Assembly (NCBI GenBank): GCA_033439295.1
Contig: JAVTLE010000021.1
Location: 1,116,009 to 1,180,008 of the forward strand
Source: Deuterostichococcus epilithicus
Lineage: Eukaryota; Chlorophyta; Trebouxiophyceae; Prasiolales; Stichococcaceae
Direction of reading: 5' to 3'
DNA length: 64,000 nucleotides
Numbering within the stretch: position 1 is the first letter of the stretch; every line of letters starts with the position of its first letter. The notes beneath the pieces were generated by a model. The model was given only the letters and a program-made list of their open reading frames with translations. It was not told where the DNA came from and ran no database searches. Positions 1-10,345 of the stretch are shown piece after piece. A program made the position numbers and the translations under genes.

Positions 1-813
1 GTCTGCCATGCTGCTCAGGTGACGCCTCACCGTCAGCAGCGCCAGGTCGCAGATCTTGCCCTGGCACAGCACCCGCGCACGCCACTTTTTTGGGTTGCCT
101 GGCCGCCGCACGTGCACCGTATTTGCGCTGGAGATCTGCAAGGAGACAGCGACTGAGTGAGCTTGACTCCTGGGGCGACCCAGAGAATCTGTATTTTGCG
201 CATGCGCCTTTCCATCTGCACGTATTCATGCCAGCTGTCTGTTCACCACTGTGCGCATCATCCGTCAAGAGCTGAGACTTCATCACACATGCACCTTGCA
301 GTCCTTCTTGAACCTTAAGCTGCAGCCTTTCCGCACCACATGAGCATTGGTGACGATGTGGCGCTTGACGGTGTCCACCACAAATGCCGAGCCGGTTTGG
401 CTGCGCTGCGGCCGCATCTGCCATGGCTGCGCGTAGTTGGGGTCGCTCCGCATCACGAAAACTGCAGGCACGTCACCATTGCTGTCAACACGTGGGCGTC
501 GTGCCAGCAGGCTGGTGCGCTTGTAAAAACCTGCGCTGTGGGGCTGCCGCTGCAACATCGGGATCTTGCGATGCAAACAGCTGCTGATTGACCTCCCTGA
601 CAGGCTGAATCCGCATAGCTCAGACGGTGACACCCATATCTGACAAGCACAGACGAAACGCCTACCTTTCAGCACCGAGCGCAGCGCCGTCGACCGCGCC
701 GCAGGAACCAGCTTGCTGACATCGCTCTCGGTGGCGGTGGTCCTTGCGCGCTTTGCGAGTGGCTCATCCTGCCTGTCGTCTTTGGCAAGCTGGCGTTCTG
801 GTGTTGCATCCAT
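1..813 (-). CDS. Deg/HtrA-family serine protease, 5' part (cut by window edge)
   Basis: This is the N-terminal part of an ATP-independent trypsin-like serine protease of the plant DEG9/DEG10 type. Three exons fit: 813-666, 461-337 and 135-31, and a GTGAGG donor leads off the window. The joined protein reads LRSVLKVFVMRSDPNYAQPW, then GSAFVVDTVKRHIVTNAHV with the catalytic His in TNAH, then NPKKWRARV and CDLALLTV with the catalytic Asp. Both introns keep frame and rebuild the family alignment. The Ser and any PDZ domain lie outside the window. I chose the Met at 813, which puts a basic KRAR stretch near the N-terminus. The frame stays open to a Met at 1083, which would add an Arg/Ser-rich leader that could be an organelle transit peptide. 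Nuclear or organellar location is therefore open. Confidence 0.85.
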
Positions 814-1314
814 GAAGCTAGAGCACGCTGCGCGCTCACGATCTGGGCGAATGCCTCTGCCAATCCATGCGGACCGCCTTGCAGCGACCCTATTCGGGCT
901 CTGACCAGATCCTCGTTTCACATTCGAGAAACATACACGAGATGGGCTGCCAGTGACGCGCAGGGTCGGGCTTCTCCGACGATTCAAGCTCAAGGGCCGT
1001 CCTGCTGTTCCGACACCGATCGATGCAGCCGATGCGAGCAAATCACGACTGATAGCTGTGGTTGACAAGAAAACGACAGGCATACGGGGCGGTGCAAACT
1101 GCCCGTGTGGAGCACCATACAGAACAGCTCAGCATGCATGCATGCTGCGTGATCCACAGCTATCGCTGATACGCGCGGATGAGACAGCGACATTATCTGC
1201 TTTCGCACCTGTTCGGAATGCTCCTGAGCTCGTTCTATCGGCGACGCTGTGGCTCTGCTCACCTTGAGGCGGCCTCAATTCCTGTAAGCAACCTCACCAG
1301 AATTCCTACGTCCG
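814..1314. promoter_or_regulatory. Divergent promoter region between Deg protease and Vms1
   Basis: About 500 bases separate the two divergently read genes (230 if the protease starts at 1083). I see no clear TATA element. The stretch must hold both 5' untranslated regions and promoters. This is inferred from gene orientation only. Confidence 0.35.
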
Positions 1315-4300
1315 ATGCCTGTGGTGCTGGGCTCGATATACGAGCTGCCTGAGAGCTTTTTCCAGTCACTGAAGCCGATTGGTGCCGCCTCGAGCACACC
1401 AGCGCCAGCAGAACAGCCAGCGGAAGAGAGGCGCGCCCCTGCCTGGCATGCACATGCATGAACAACACTGCAGTCTGGTGCTGAGCTGGGCTGGACCTGA
1501 CGCTGAGCACAATCACGTGCTTTCGCAGGGCTCCACCGCCAGCAGGTGGGGCACAGAGTGTTGGACAGGGCGCAGGCGCGACAGCGGCTGCGGGGGCTGC
1601 AGCCCCTGTCAGCACCTGCTTCGCATGCGGCCTCGACGGCGATGAGGCCGGCAGCTTTGCCAACCAGGCGGAGTGGCGCGAGCACTTCAAGTCCGACTGG
1701 CACCGTGTCAATGTCAAGCGGCGCCTTGGCGGCAGGCCGCCTCTGACAGAGCCGCAGTTCGAGCAGCTCGTCAGCAGAGAAGACGATGTGAGATCTTTCG
1801 CAGCTGCCTGCCGAGCGTCACGACTTGCAAGCGCACATACGGCTGCCCGCAGCAACGTTTTCTCCTTCTGTCTGACTTCACCAACACACGCTGTCGCGGT
1901 GGCGCAAGGGCCCATCTTGCGCATGCAGGTGTCCAGCATCTCCGGGTCGTCGTCAGACGAGGACGAAGACGCGGCAGGTCAGCAGGGCGGCGTGCGCGAG
2001 CGTGGCGGCGTTCCTCAGGACCAATTTGTTGCTTCAGGTATGTGCCTGTTCTCGCACGCCGATGCAAGACTGTTTGGCAAATTTGGGTTCCCATGACTGG
2101 ACAAGTGTGGCAGGAACAAACATTCCCAGCGGACGGCACACACTCGTGGGCATCGCAGTTGCAGTGCAGCTGCACACCACAGGCGCTGAGGAGGCCTTGC
2201 GGCTGCTCAAGGCTGCCTGTCTCGGGCCGCAGATGGGCGGAGGGTCGCCGTCTGGCGGTGCCTCATGGCCCCCGCCGCGGCGGACATATCGACGCCATCC
2301 GAGGCACAGCAGGCGTTGTTGAAGCTGCGAAAACAGCCGCCGCGGTGGGCTGTCGTCGTTTCGTCAGGCGGGCACTTTGCCGCCGCGATTTTCGCCATGG
2401 CGCCGGCGCCCAGCGCCAAGCAGCAGCCCAAGGTTGAAACGCAACTTTTCGAGGTGGTCGCGCACAAGACCTTCCACCGCTACGTCGTCAGGTGGGGTGC
2501 TGGGGACACGACCGATCATGCAAGGCACAACCTGTTCTCCACAGCTGCAGACCATCTGCGCACCGAGCCCGGGGTTTACTTCTGAAACTTGTTGGCGTGT
2601 CGCATTCCATCGCGATCGCACTGTAACGCGCGGCATCTGGCTATCTACCATGCTGAGCCAGCCTCATGCTGCTGCAGGGCCAAGGCAGGCGGGCGGCAGG
2701 CGACGCAGGACGCCACAGGGAAGTTTGCAAAGTCGGCGGGTTCGCAGATCCGCCGCCACAACGAGGTGTGACGACGCCTGGATGATGCGCCCGGCTGCTG
2801 TGCCCATCTGACATCGCGCCGTGCAGCAGCATAGGGCTATGACTCTGCGGCCGGAAATTGCCAGACGCTTGTAAGGCTGCACTGCCTGCACGTCTGTTCA
2901 CCCAAACCAAGCTGCTGCCGGCTTCACTGCTGGTCCTCATGCGCGCAGCAAATGCTGACTACGGAGATTCGGGCGACGCTCAAGGAGCATGCGACGCAGC
3001 TTGGGCCGGACGACCTGATCTTTGTGCAGGCGTCGGGTGCTAACGCCGCCGCCATCTTTGGCGGGGAGTCGCCGCCGCTCAGCCGCGGCGACACCCGCGT
3101 GCGGCGCATACCCTTCCCCACCAGGCGGGTGCCGTGCGCCGCCGATGGCCCGCATCTCTGCATTGCTGGCGCACACGCTTCGCGCCTGAACCCTGCGGCT
3201 GGGTGCTGCCTGCGACGCTGTGCAGTAGGGCGAACATTAGTCAAACGCGGCTGAGGGTGTCTGCCTCGCTGCCACAGGCGGCCGACGTTCGCAGAGGCAA
3301 AGCGCGTGGCCCATATCCTGGCCTGCGTCTACCTGGTAGAGCAGCCGGCCGAGCAGCCCAGTGGCGTGGCAAAGGCAGCAGCAGCGCAGCCCGCCAGCGC
3401 CCGGGCGGACGGAGAGTCAGCGGGCGGCGTGGGGCCCGACGGGCAGCAGGCGGCGGCGGCGCGGGAGCAGGAGCAGGAGGCGCTGCCGCCGCCGCGGCTG
3501 CACCGGGCCGTCCTGTCCGGGGACGCCGACAAGGTTGGACTCTTTCCTCAGTCGGCTGTCAGCGGCTCGTCTTTCGAGATCCACACGATGCAACGCAAGG
3601 CCAGGAGGCCAGCGGCTGGGGTGTGGTCACACCGTGTTGTTGCGAGGCAAGCCGGACTGCTGCACTGCTGAGCGCGTCGTTCTGGCAGGGCGGTCCTGAC
3701 GAGTGGCTCCACCTGGTGCCAGGTGCTGTACCTGCTGGAGAGCGGGCATGACCCGGCAGGGCGGGACGCCCGCGGGCGGCTGCCCTACCTGCTGGCCTCG
3801 CACAAGGCCGTGCGCGATGTGTTCCGGCGGTGCGCGCTCTTTGTCTTTTGCATGCTTGAGCTCGCCGCCGCAGTTTCAGCCAGCTGCGAAGCTGAACCAT
3901 CATCCGTGTGCCGCTGCATCCTCGCGGCTGGGTCGTGTGCATTCCAGCTGCTCTCCTCTGGGTGCAGCAGACGGGTGCAACGGGAGTGTGATGCAGACGC
4001 TGCAGACGAGGAGCCTGGCCAAGGATGTGGCCGCGGCCCCCTTGATGCTGCGCCGCACCTGCCGCAGGTACATGGCGGGCCACCCGGGAACGTGGGACTA
4101 CACGGCGGCAGGCATCCCCAGCGCGCTTACAGATGAGATGGAGGCGCACCAGGAGGCTCGCGCGGTGAGCCCAGGGTTTAGGGCTCAATCACACCCGCCC
4201 TCCCTGCCCGGCCCTGTGCTCCTGCCTTTGCATGCCGGAGGGCGGCAGGCGGAAACCAGGACCAAGCAGCGGACGAGGGAGAAGAAGCGCAAACAGGCTG

Positions 4301-5082
4301 TGGACTGTGGCGTGCGAGTGTCACCTCGGATTCGACTTCTGCGCCCGTGCCTTCTCAGCAGGCGGAGGAGCAGACGAAACAGCGGGCGCCAGAGGGAACA
4401 CAAACGGGCCACCGCAGGTCTGAACCAAGGCGGCGCCCAGCTTGCCAGCTGAGCTGAATGGAGCGAATGCGAACCCTGCACCAATGCAGGCGGAGAAGAA
4501 GGCGAGGCAGCGGGCTCGGGACAAGGAGCGCAAGAAGGCGGCCGTGGCGCGGCGCGCGAAACAGGCCGAGGAGGCCAAGGCCGCCGCGGAGCAGGAGGTG
4601 GAGGTCGCGGCGGCTGCCGCCGCCAGCGCTGCCGCGCGGTGCGCGACGCACCCATGCCTGCCGGTCTTCCTGATGCTTCCTCCCAGCCCTCCTCGAATCG
4701 GGGACCCTGTCGCAGTCGCGGTGTGGGCCGCTTCTTGAACCTGTGACGGCTGGTTGGCGATGCAGCGCGCTGCGCCTGCTTCTGCGCTCTTCGGGCAGAC
4801 CGCCGGTGGAGTCACGGCCGCTCCACCGAATGCTGCAGAGTGGCCGGCGTGCGGACCGGTGCCAAGGCGGCGACGCCTGCGGAGCGGGCCGCGGCAGCGG
4901 CGGCGGCAAAGGAGCAACGAAGCGCGGCGGAGGTGGCGGCGCGGCGGGAGGCCGCTGCGGCGGCTGCCGAGGCACGCATGAAAGCCATGCAGCTGCAGGC
5001 CGCGGCGCAGCAGTTGCACCACGGGCGAGCCGCCTCTCTTTCAGCCGCTGCTGTGCACGGGCTCTGGCCTGGGGGGCATTAA
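1315..5082 (+). CDS. VMS1: Vms1/ANKZF1-type peptidyl-tRNA hydrolase of ribosome quality control
   Basis: The family releases nascent chains from stalled 60S ribosomes and binds p97/Cdc48. The ATG at 1315 opens with SIYELPESFFQSL, typical of the family N-terminus. Domains in order are a C2H2-type finger (CFACGLDGDEAGSF, then WREHFKSDWHRVNVKRRL), SSISGSSSDEDED, the VLRF1 release-factor domain (VAVWRCL, SSGGHFAAAIF, HKTFHRYVVR), ankyrin-like VLYLLESGHDPAGRDARGRL, and a basic coiled coil. A VCP-interacting motif follows near 4960 (R-E-AAAA-AA-EA-R, fitting RX5AAX2R). The catalytic-Gln loop reads GGRQ just after HRYVVRAKA. Exons: ~1315-1380, ~1537-1787, 1934-2038, 2233-2491, 2678-2765, 2949-3124, 3278-3533, 3723-3829, 4068-4164, one or more small exons (4249 and/or 4362), 4490-4638, 4839-5082. 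The intron after 3124 needs a GC donor to keep TRRPTF. Intron 1 and the 3' end are uncertain. Confidence 0.88.
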
Positions 5083-6075
5083 GGGCCGTGCTCCCATACA
5101 TGTCTTGGTCTGCAGAGCGCAAGCCTACAACAGTTCTTCAGCAATGCCATGCTCAAGCTTTTGACTACTCTGGAACTCTTGCATCACTTTGGCTGTTTGC
5201 AGAGGTTTCAAGTCGACATATGAACGTGTGATTGTCTGCAGGTGAAGCCGGCTCAGACACGCCGCAGGCAACCGATGGGAGCGAGGAGCAGGTCAGGCTC
5301 GTCCGGTTTCAGGGTTGCCGCAGCAATTGCAACGGCAGTGGTCCTGCTGACCGCGGTCAGGCGGCAGTAACTCCGGGCTCTGTCCTCAGGTTTTTGGATC
5401 TCTGGGTGCACACTTGACTCAAGGCTTCAACCTGTTATCTTGTGATTGAAAGCGGGAGTGGTGTTGAAACCACAGAGCAACAGTTCTCAATCCTTACTTC
5501 TGTGGGTCCAGCAACGTCGGCGCCAATGAAAGGGCAAGGTGAGATGTGTCTACCGTCTGTCAATACATTGTTCTCAGCTAGAGAGTGTACAGACCGACAC
5601 CTCCGAACCCAATGCCAGGCTAGGAGTGTTAGTCATGCACGACGTCTGAGCCGGGCAGCCGCATCCAGCCATACCGACCCGTGCCGCGCAAGAACTGCCG
5701 CATGCCCGCCCAGCTGAATTTTTGCGGCGGCGACTGCCCATGCAGCAGATCCTGCACGCCATATAAGCACTTTTGACAGCCTGTGCAATATCGGCGATGT
5801 CAATTGCTGTCGTCTGAAGCAAGCACACACCTCATTGCTTTGACTTGCTACGCTCGGGCAGATCCCAGGCACGGCGGAACAGCGCCCTCTCAATGATGCG
5901 ACATCAGCAAGCTGTTCTTGGGATTGGGGTCGTGCATTGGAAGTAAAGGCTTCGTACCATCCTGATCTCTGACGCCGTTGGCTTGGCAGGCACAAGCGAC
6001 AGCGTTTCCAGTGTGGCAGCACCTGCAGCACGGTTCAGGAACGCTGGCACGTGCCGAGGGGCAGAAGCCATGCAT
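5083..6075. other. Convergent intergenic region between Vms1 and the cation transporter
   Basis: This holds the 3' ends of two genes read towards each other. A possible extra 3' exon of the upstream gene lies at 5242-5370 (see findings). No other coding exon could be tied to a family in 5371-6075. Confidence 0.4.
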
Positions 6076-9000
6076 TTAGGAACACGCCTCATCAATGTCA
6101 ACCATCTGCAGGTGGTAATCGCATGACCACAAAGCAAAGGTTGCTGGCCAGTCGTGCACGAACTGACCTAGCGTCTCCGGGAGCATTGCTGCCGCCATGC
6201 CCGCGAGCAGCGTGGCGGACCCGAAGACCAGGAATGGCAGCATGGTCGTGTCTGCCAGGGTGCCTGCAACGATTGCGCCATGTTTTTCGGATCTGACGGC
6301 AGCTCAGAAATGCCTAGTGTCGGCCGCAGATGCAGCATGTGCAGTCTCACCGAGGAAGAGGATGCCAGGTGCCACGAGCGCCCCAACATGACCGAGCTGG
6401 CTGCAAAAGCCCTGCAAAGTGTGACCATACGTTGCGCCCAGGCAAACCGTCATTGCTCCACAGCCAGCCAGGGTGCAGCATATGACCATACATCAACAAT
6501 ACAGCACAGATAGGTGCAACTCACCAGAGCAGTGTTCCTGACGGTCGTTGGGAACATCTGCAAGGGTAGCACGGCGCCGTCAGATGTTGCGACTGAGCGC
6601 ATGCGCCCTTCTGGGGTCAAGCATATGTGCGGCCAGCCAACTTACAGCACCCCCCGAGCAGCGGCAGCCAGGTGACCTGTCCCCGCACCTCCTCCGTGTA
6701 GATGTATGCCAAATTGTAAGCCATTGCGACGCCAAACTTGCCGCAGATTGCCAGCAGGCGCTGCAGCCAGCCGCGCGTAAAGGCGCACGCCAGGATAGCG
6801 CCAGCGCCTGCACAACAGGAGAAAGGGGTTTGAGATGTGTGCCTGCGAGGTCCCAAGAGCACACCGTATTGCAACATGTGTGGGTGCTGCATGGGTCTGG
6901 AAGATCAGCTCTGTGGGTCAACTGCTCTGTCGGGGCATCAGAAGGTGAGACGAGTTACAGCCTAGCGCACAAAGCGGCCGCGTCAGGCGGCGGCGGCCGC
7001 GCGGGGGGGCAGGGGCATGGGAACGCGAGCAGGGCGCCTCACACTCCATGAGGGCGTAGACGAAGATGGGCCGACGGCCGATGCGGTCGATGAGGAAGCC
7101 GCTGACGACGTAGGCCGGGATCTCGATCATGTAGATGGCGCAGTGGTTGAGGTAGATGCTGCCGGCCAGCTGGCCCATGCCGAATGCGCTGCCATAGTAT
7201 GCTGCACAGAGGACACAAAAAGTCAGTGAGTGTGGTACGGCGATACGCGTGATCCGCAACTCCAGCAAAGCTCCGCCTCTGCGCCTCAAGGTGCAATCCG
7301 CCAAGCCCCGCAGCGCAACTGCCGCACGCCACACGACCACAGCCACGAGCAGGTGCAAGGGGAGGCCGGCACAAGAGCAGAATCACTTCTGGCTTGGCGG
7401 TTGTGAAACAAAGCCTGAGACTCGGGGTGTGTGCGCACCCATGGACACGACGAACCAGACGTAGACCATGATGACGAGGCGCAGGCGCAGGCGCGGGTGC
7501 TTGACGACGTCCCACAAGCCAACGCGCACTGCGGTGGATGAACCCATGTCCGCCAGCGCCTGCTCCGGCAGCTTGGTGCGGTTGCCCACCGCTATCGCCG
7601 CCAGCGCCGCCGTCGCCTCGCCCTGCGTGTATTGCAGGTATGGTCGCTCGCACTCTGCAGCTGCAGGGGGGCTTCTCCGCGCAGCGTTCACAGCACAGCG
7701 ACTCAGATCCGCAACATTGCGTGCGGCATGCCTGTCCCAGGGCAGTGCACTCCCGCCGCCGCTGACGATGCCTGGGCCTGGCAGTAAGCACAGTCTCGGA
7801 CCTGCCTGGTGGCCCTGGTCCTGGCACATTCGGTGGGCAGTCGCGCTTGCAGTGGCAGATCCGGACCATAGCAGGCTGGCAGGGGGCACGGGGCACGACA
7901 AACACCTGGATCATCGGGCAATGCTGCAGCACCAAGACAAAGCACCTTGCGGCCGGCGACAAGCAGCCAGCGGGGTGACTCCGCGACGGCGGGCCACAGC
8001 AGGAGGTACGCCGCCATGGGCAGCGCGGCCAGCGCCATCAGCGGCCGCCAGGGACGCACGCCCCAGGCAATGAGCGCCGTCAAGCAGGCGCCCACCGTGA
8101 AGAAGCAGCCCTGCAGTTGAGTGGCGACAGGAAAGGCTCTGCGAATGGGACGAGCCAGACGCCAGGGAGCCATGCTTGTTCTTGTTTGCGTTCCCAGGAC
8201 GGCTGTGGCGGGTGCACGAGGGCGGCACTATGTGGGGCGGGCATGTGGGGCATTTTAAAATCATGAAAAGGGTTCTGTATTATCGAAAACCGGCAGCTGA
8301 GGAGTACCTGGATGATGCCACAGGTGCCGCGCCAGGAGGGCCCCACCGGCTCGACCGCCAGCACAAAGCCCACGATGCCTATGCCGCTGTTGCCGAGGCC
8401 TGCCGGGCGGCACACACCGCACTCGCGTTTGGCAGCGGACCGCGTGCAGGGCACGCCCAGCAGGGCAGCCGGCACCGTCGGCAGCACCATGTCGGTGGCG
8501 GCAGCACACGAGGGGGGGCGTGCACCCCCGCCGTGCAGCACTGTGAGCCCGGCCTGCACGGCGGCGCGGGCGACCAGCAGGGTGGCGGCGCATGTGAAGG
8601 GGGCGCACCTGTGAAGCCGCGCAGCACAACATACCACCAGTAGTCCGGGGCCAGCGCCGACGCCAGGCCAAACACTGTCGAGGTGGCCACCGTCGCAAAC
8701 AGCGCCCGCCGCCGTCCTGCCAGCATTCAACATGTGCGCTTTTTTCATCGTCTCGTCCTAGTAGGCGCTTGTCCTGCTGCGGGTGCGTGAGTATGCACAC
8801 CTGAAGTGTACATCTGCTCGGGAGGCAATGCGCATCACGATGCTGTTCCACAACAGGCGCGGCGTCTTGCCACGTTGGCACAAGCCGCGACGAAGCAGAG
8901 GCGGAGGAGCCAGCAGCCAGGGGCCTGCAGTGCCGAGAGAGCCAGGAGTAGGCGCGGCAAAGCAACAAATACAAAGGCGAAAAGGAAACACAAAGGCAGA

Positions 9001-9764
9001 AGAAAAGGCGCACCTATGCGGTCGGACAGCATGCCCCAGAGGCCCGCCCCGACGAGGAAACCCACAAAGTAGCCCGTATTGACGAGCTGAGCGCCCCAGT
9101 CGTCGTGGCACACCAGGTCGAAGTCCGAGATGACGGACTTCCGCCTGTGGGGAATTGGAACGGGATGGACCCGTGAGCACCTGCACCCCTGAAGGCGCGC
9201 TTGCCTGCGATGCATAGCAGCGCCTGCACGTACCGCGAGGACAGCAGGAAGTGCGCTGAGAAAGCTGTGTGTCGCACGCCTGCACTCCTGTGGGGTACCG
9301 GCCGCTGATGTGCGTGCCTACCTTCGGGTCCACTGCCAGGCCTTGCGGGGCAGCCCGCACACGTCTGGCGCCGCGGCCTTCAACGCCGCCTGGCACACCA
9401 GGTCCGCTGGGTCCACGCACCGCCACCAGCGCCGTGCCACCGGGTCCTCCGCCAGGAAGACCGTGACGAGCGTCTGGATGGCGGCTGGCGGCGCACCGGG
9501 GAGACGGAACGCGTCAAATGCGCAGTCGGATTGGACCGGGGCTGCCACCGAGGCGACGTGCTGGTCTCCCATTCAGGCATGCGGTGCAGCTGCAACATCT
9601 CGTCAGACTGGTCGGGCTTGCAGCGAAGTCGGAACGGAAACTTGAAACTGAAACTCACCGGGCACCCACACCAGGCTGACGAGGCAGAACTGGCGCAGCT
9701 GGCCGCGGCCAAACTCGCCCACCGAGATGAGCGCCTCATCGATGGTCACCTGCTGCGCTTCCAT
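6076..9764 (-). CDS. Organic cation/carnitine-type transporter (MFS, OCT family)
   Basis: This is a multi-pass membrane carrier of the plant OCT group, which moves organic cations across the plasma or vacuolar membrane; the substrate cannot be read here. Twelve exons fit: 9764-9659, 9484-9322, 9144-9014, 8716-8609, 8399-8308, 8110-7946, 7622-7439, 7201-7043, 6807-6689, 6557-6525, 6411-6351 and from about 6266. Landmarks are VTIDEALISVGEFG at the start, FDLVCHDDW after the luminal loop, GMLSDRIG followed by GRRRALF (the MFS loop 2-3 signature across an intron), ESPRWLL at the end of helix 6, DRIGRRPIF in the second half, YTEEMFPTTVRNTAL and finally LPETLG. About twelve hydrophobic helices result. 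The Cys-containing loop between helices 1 and 2 (WWRCVDPADLVCQ, DVCGLP) is a family trait. The stop at 6076 assumes the last GT is not used. Met at 9764 was chosen by family length. Confidence 0.9.
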
Positions 9765-10345
9765 CAGCCACGCATGCCCAGCAGACGCCTTGCTAGCGAA
9801 GCCGAGGCTTACTGGTGCTGTTCTCAGATATCCTCGGGACGATGTGCGTCTCACGGCGCGGCGAGAGTGGCCCTTCGCCGCGCTGCGCCGGCTGTTACCA
9901 GTGACAAAGCAGCAAGCGCTTGCACCGCTTTCTGTGACCCGTCCCTGCTTCTATCTGCTTCTCTGTTCCCTTGTCTGCTTGACGACTCAACGCACTGGCG
10001 TTTGTCCTGCCAAGTGCTCCCTGGAAGCTGGGTCCGCTGCTTTAAGGGGCAACGCAGTAGAGGTGCCTGGCGCACAGGTCAGTCGAGGTATGGCGTCGCG
10101 AACTGGACACGCGCTGCTGATTTGCACTTGAAAGTGGCTGCAAACTGGATCGGGAAGACTGATGACTGTGTGACTGTACTTGGCTGGCGTCACGGTGAGC
10201 TGGCCACTTCCCTCCTGATTTGTCCTCAGCATTCCGCAATTTCTGTTTCATTCAAAGTGCAGTTGCGATTGCAACAGTAATAAGCACCGCCAGCACCAAG
10301 CACCTGCCACTTGCAAACCCCACTGCACAGGTCACAGAAGGCAAC
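9765..10345. promoter_or_regulatory. Divergent promoter region, transporter and Gemin2
   Basis: About 580 bases lie between two divergent starts. The transporter frame stays open to an upstream Met near 9854. I see no TATA box or repeat. Function is inferred from orientation. Confidence 0.3.

Noticed and set aside
160-320. A possible C/D snoRNA in the Deg protease intron (GTGATGA near 270)
   Set aside because: There is no D box CTGA at a suitable distance and no closing stem.
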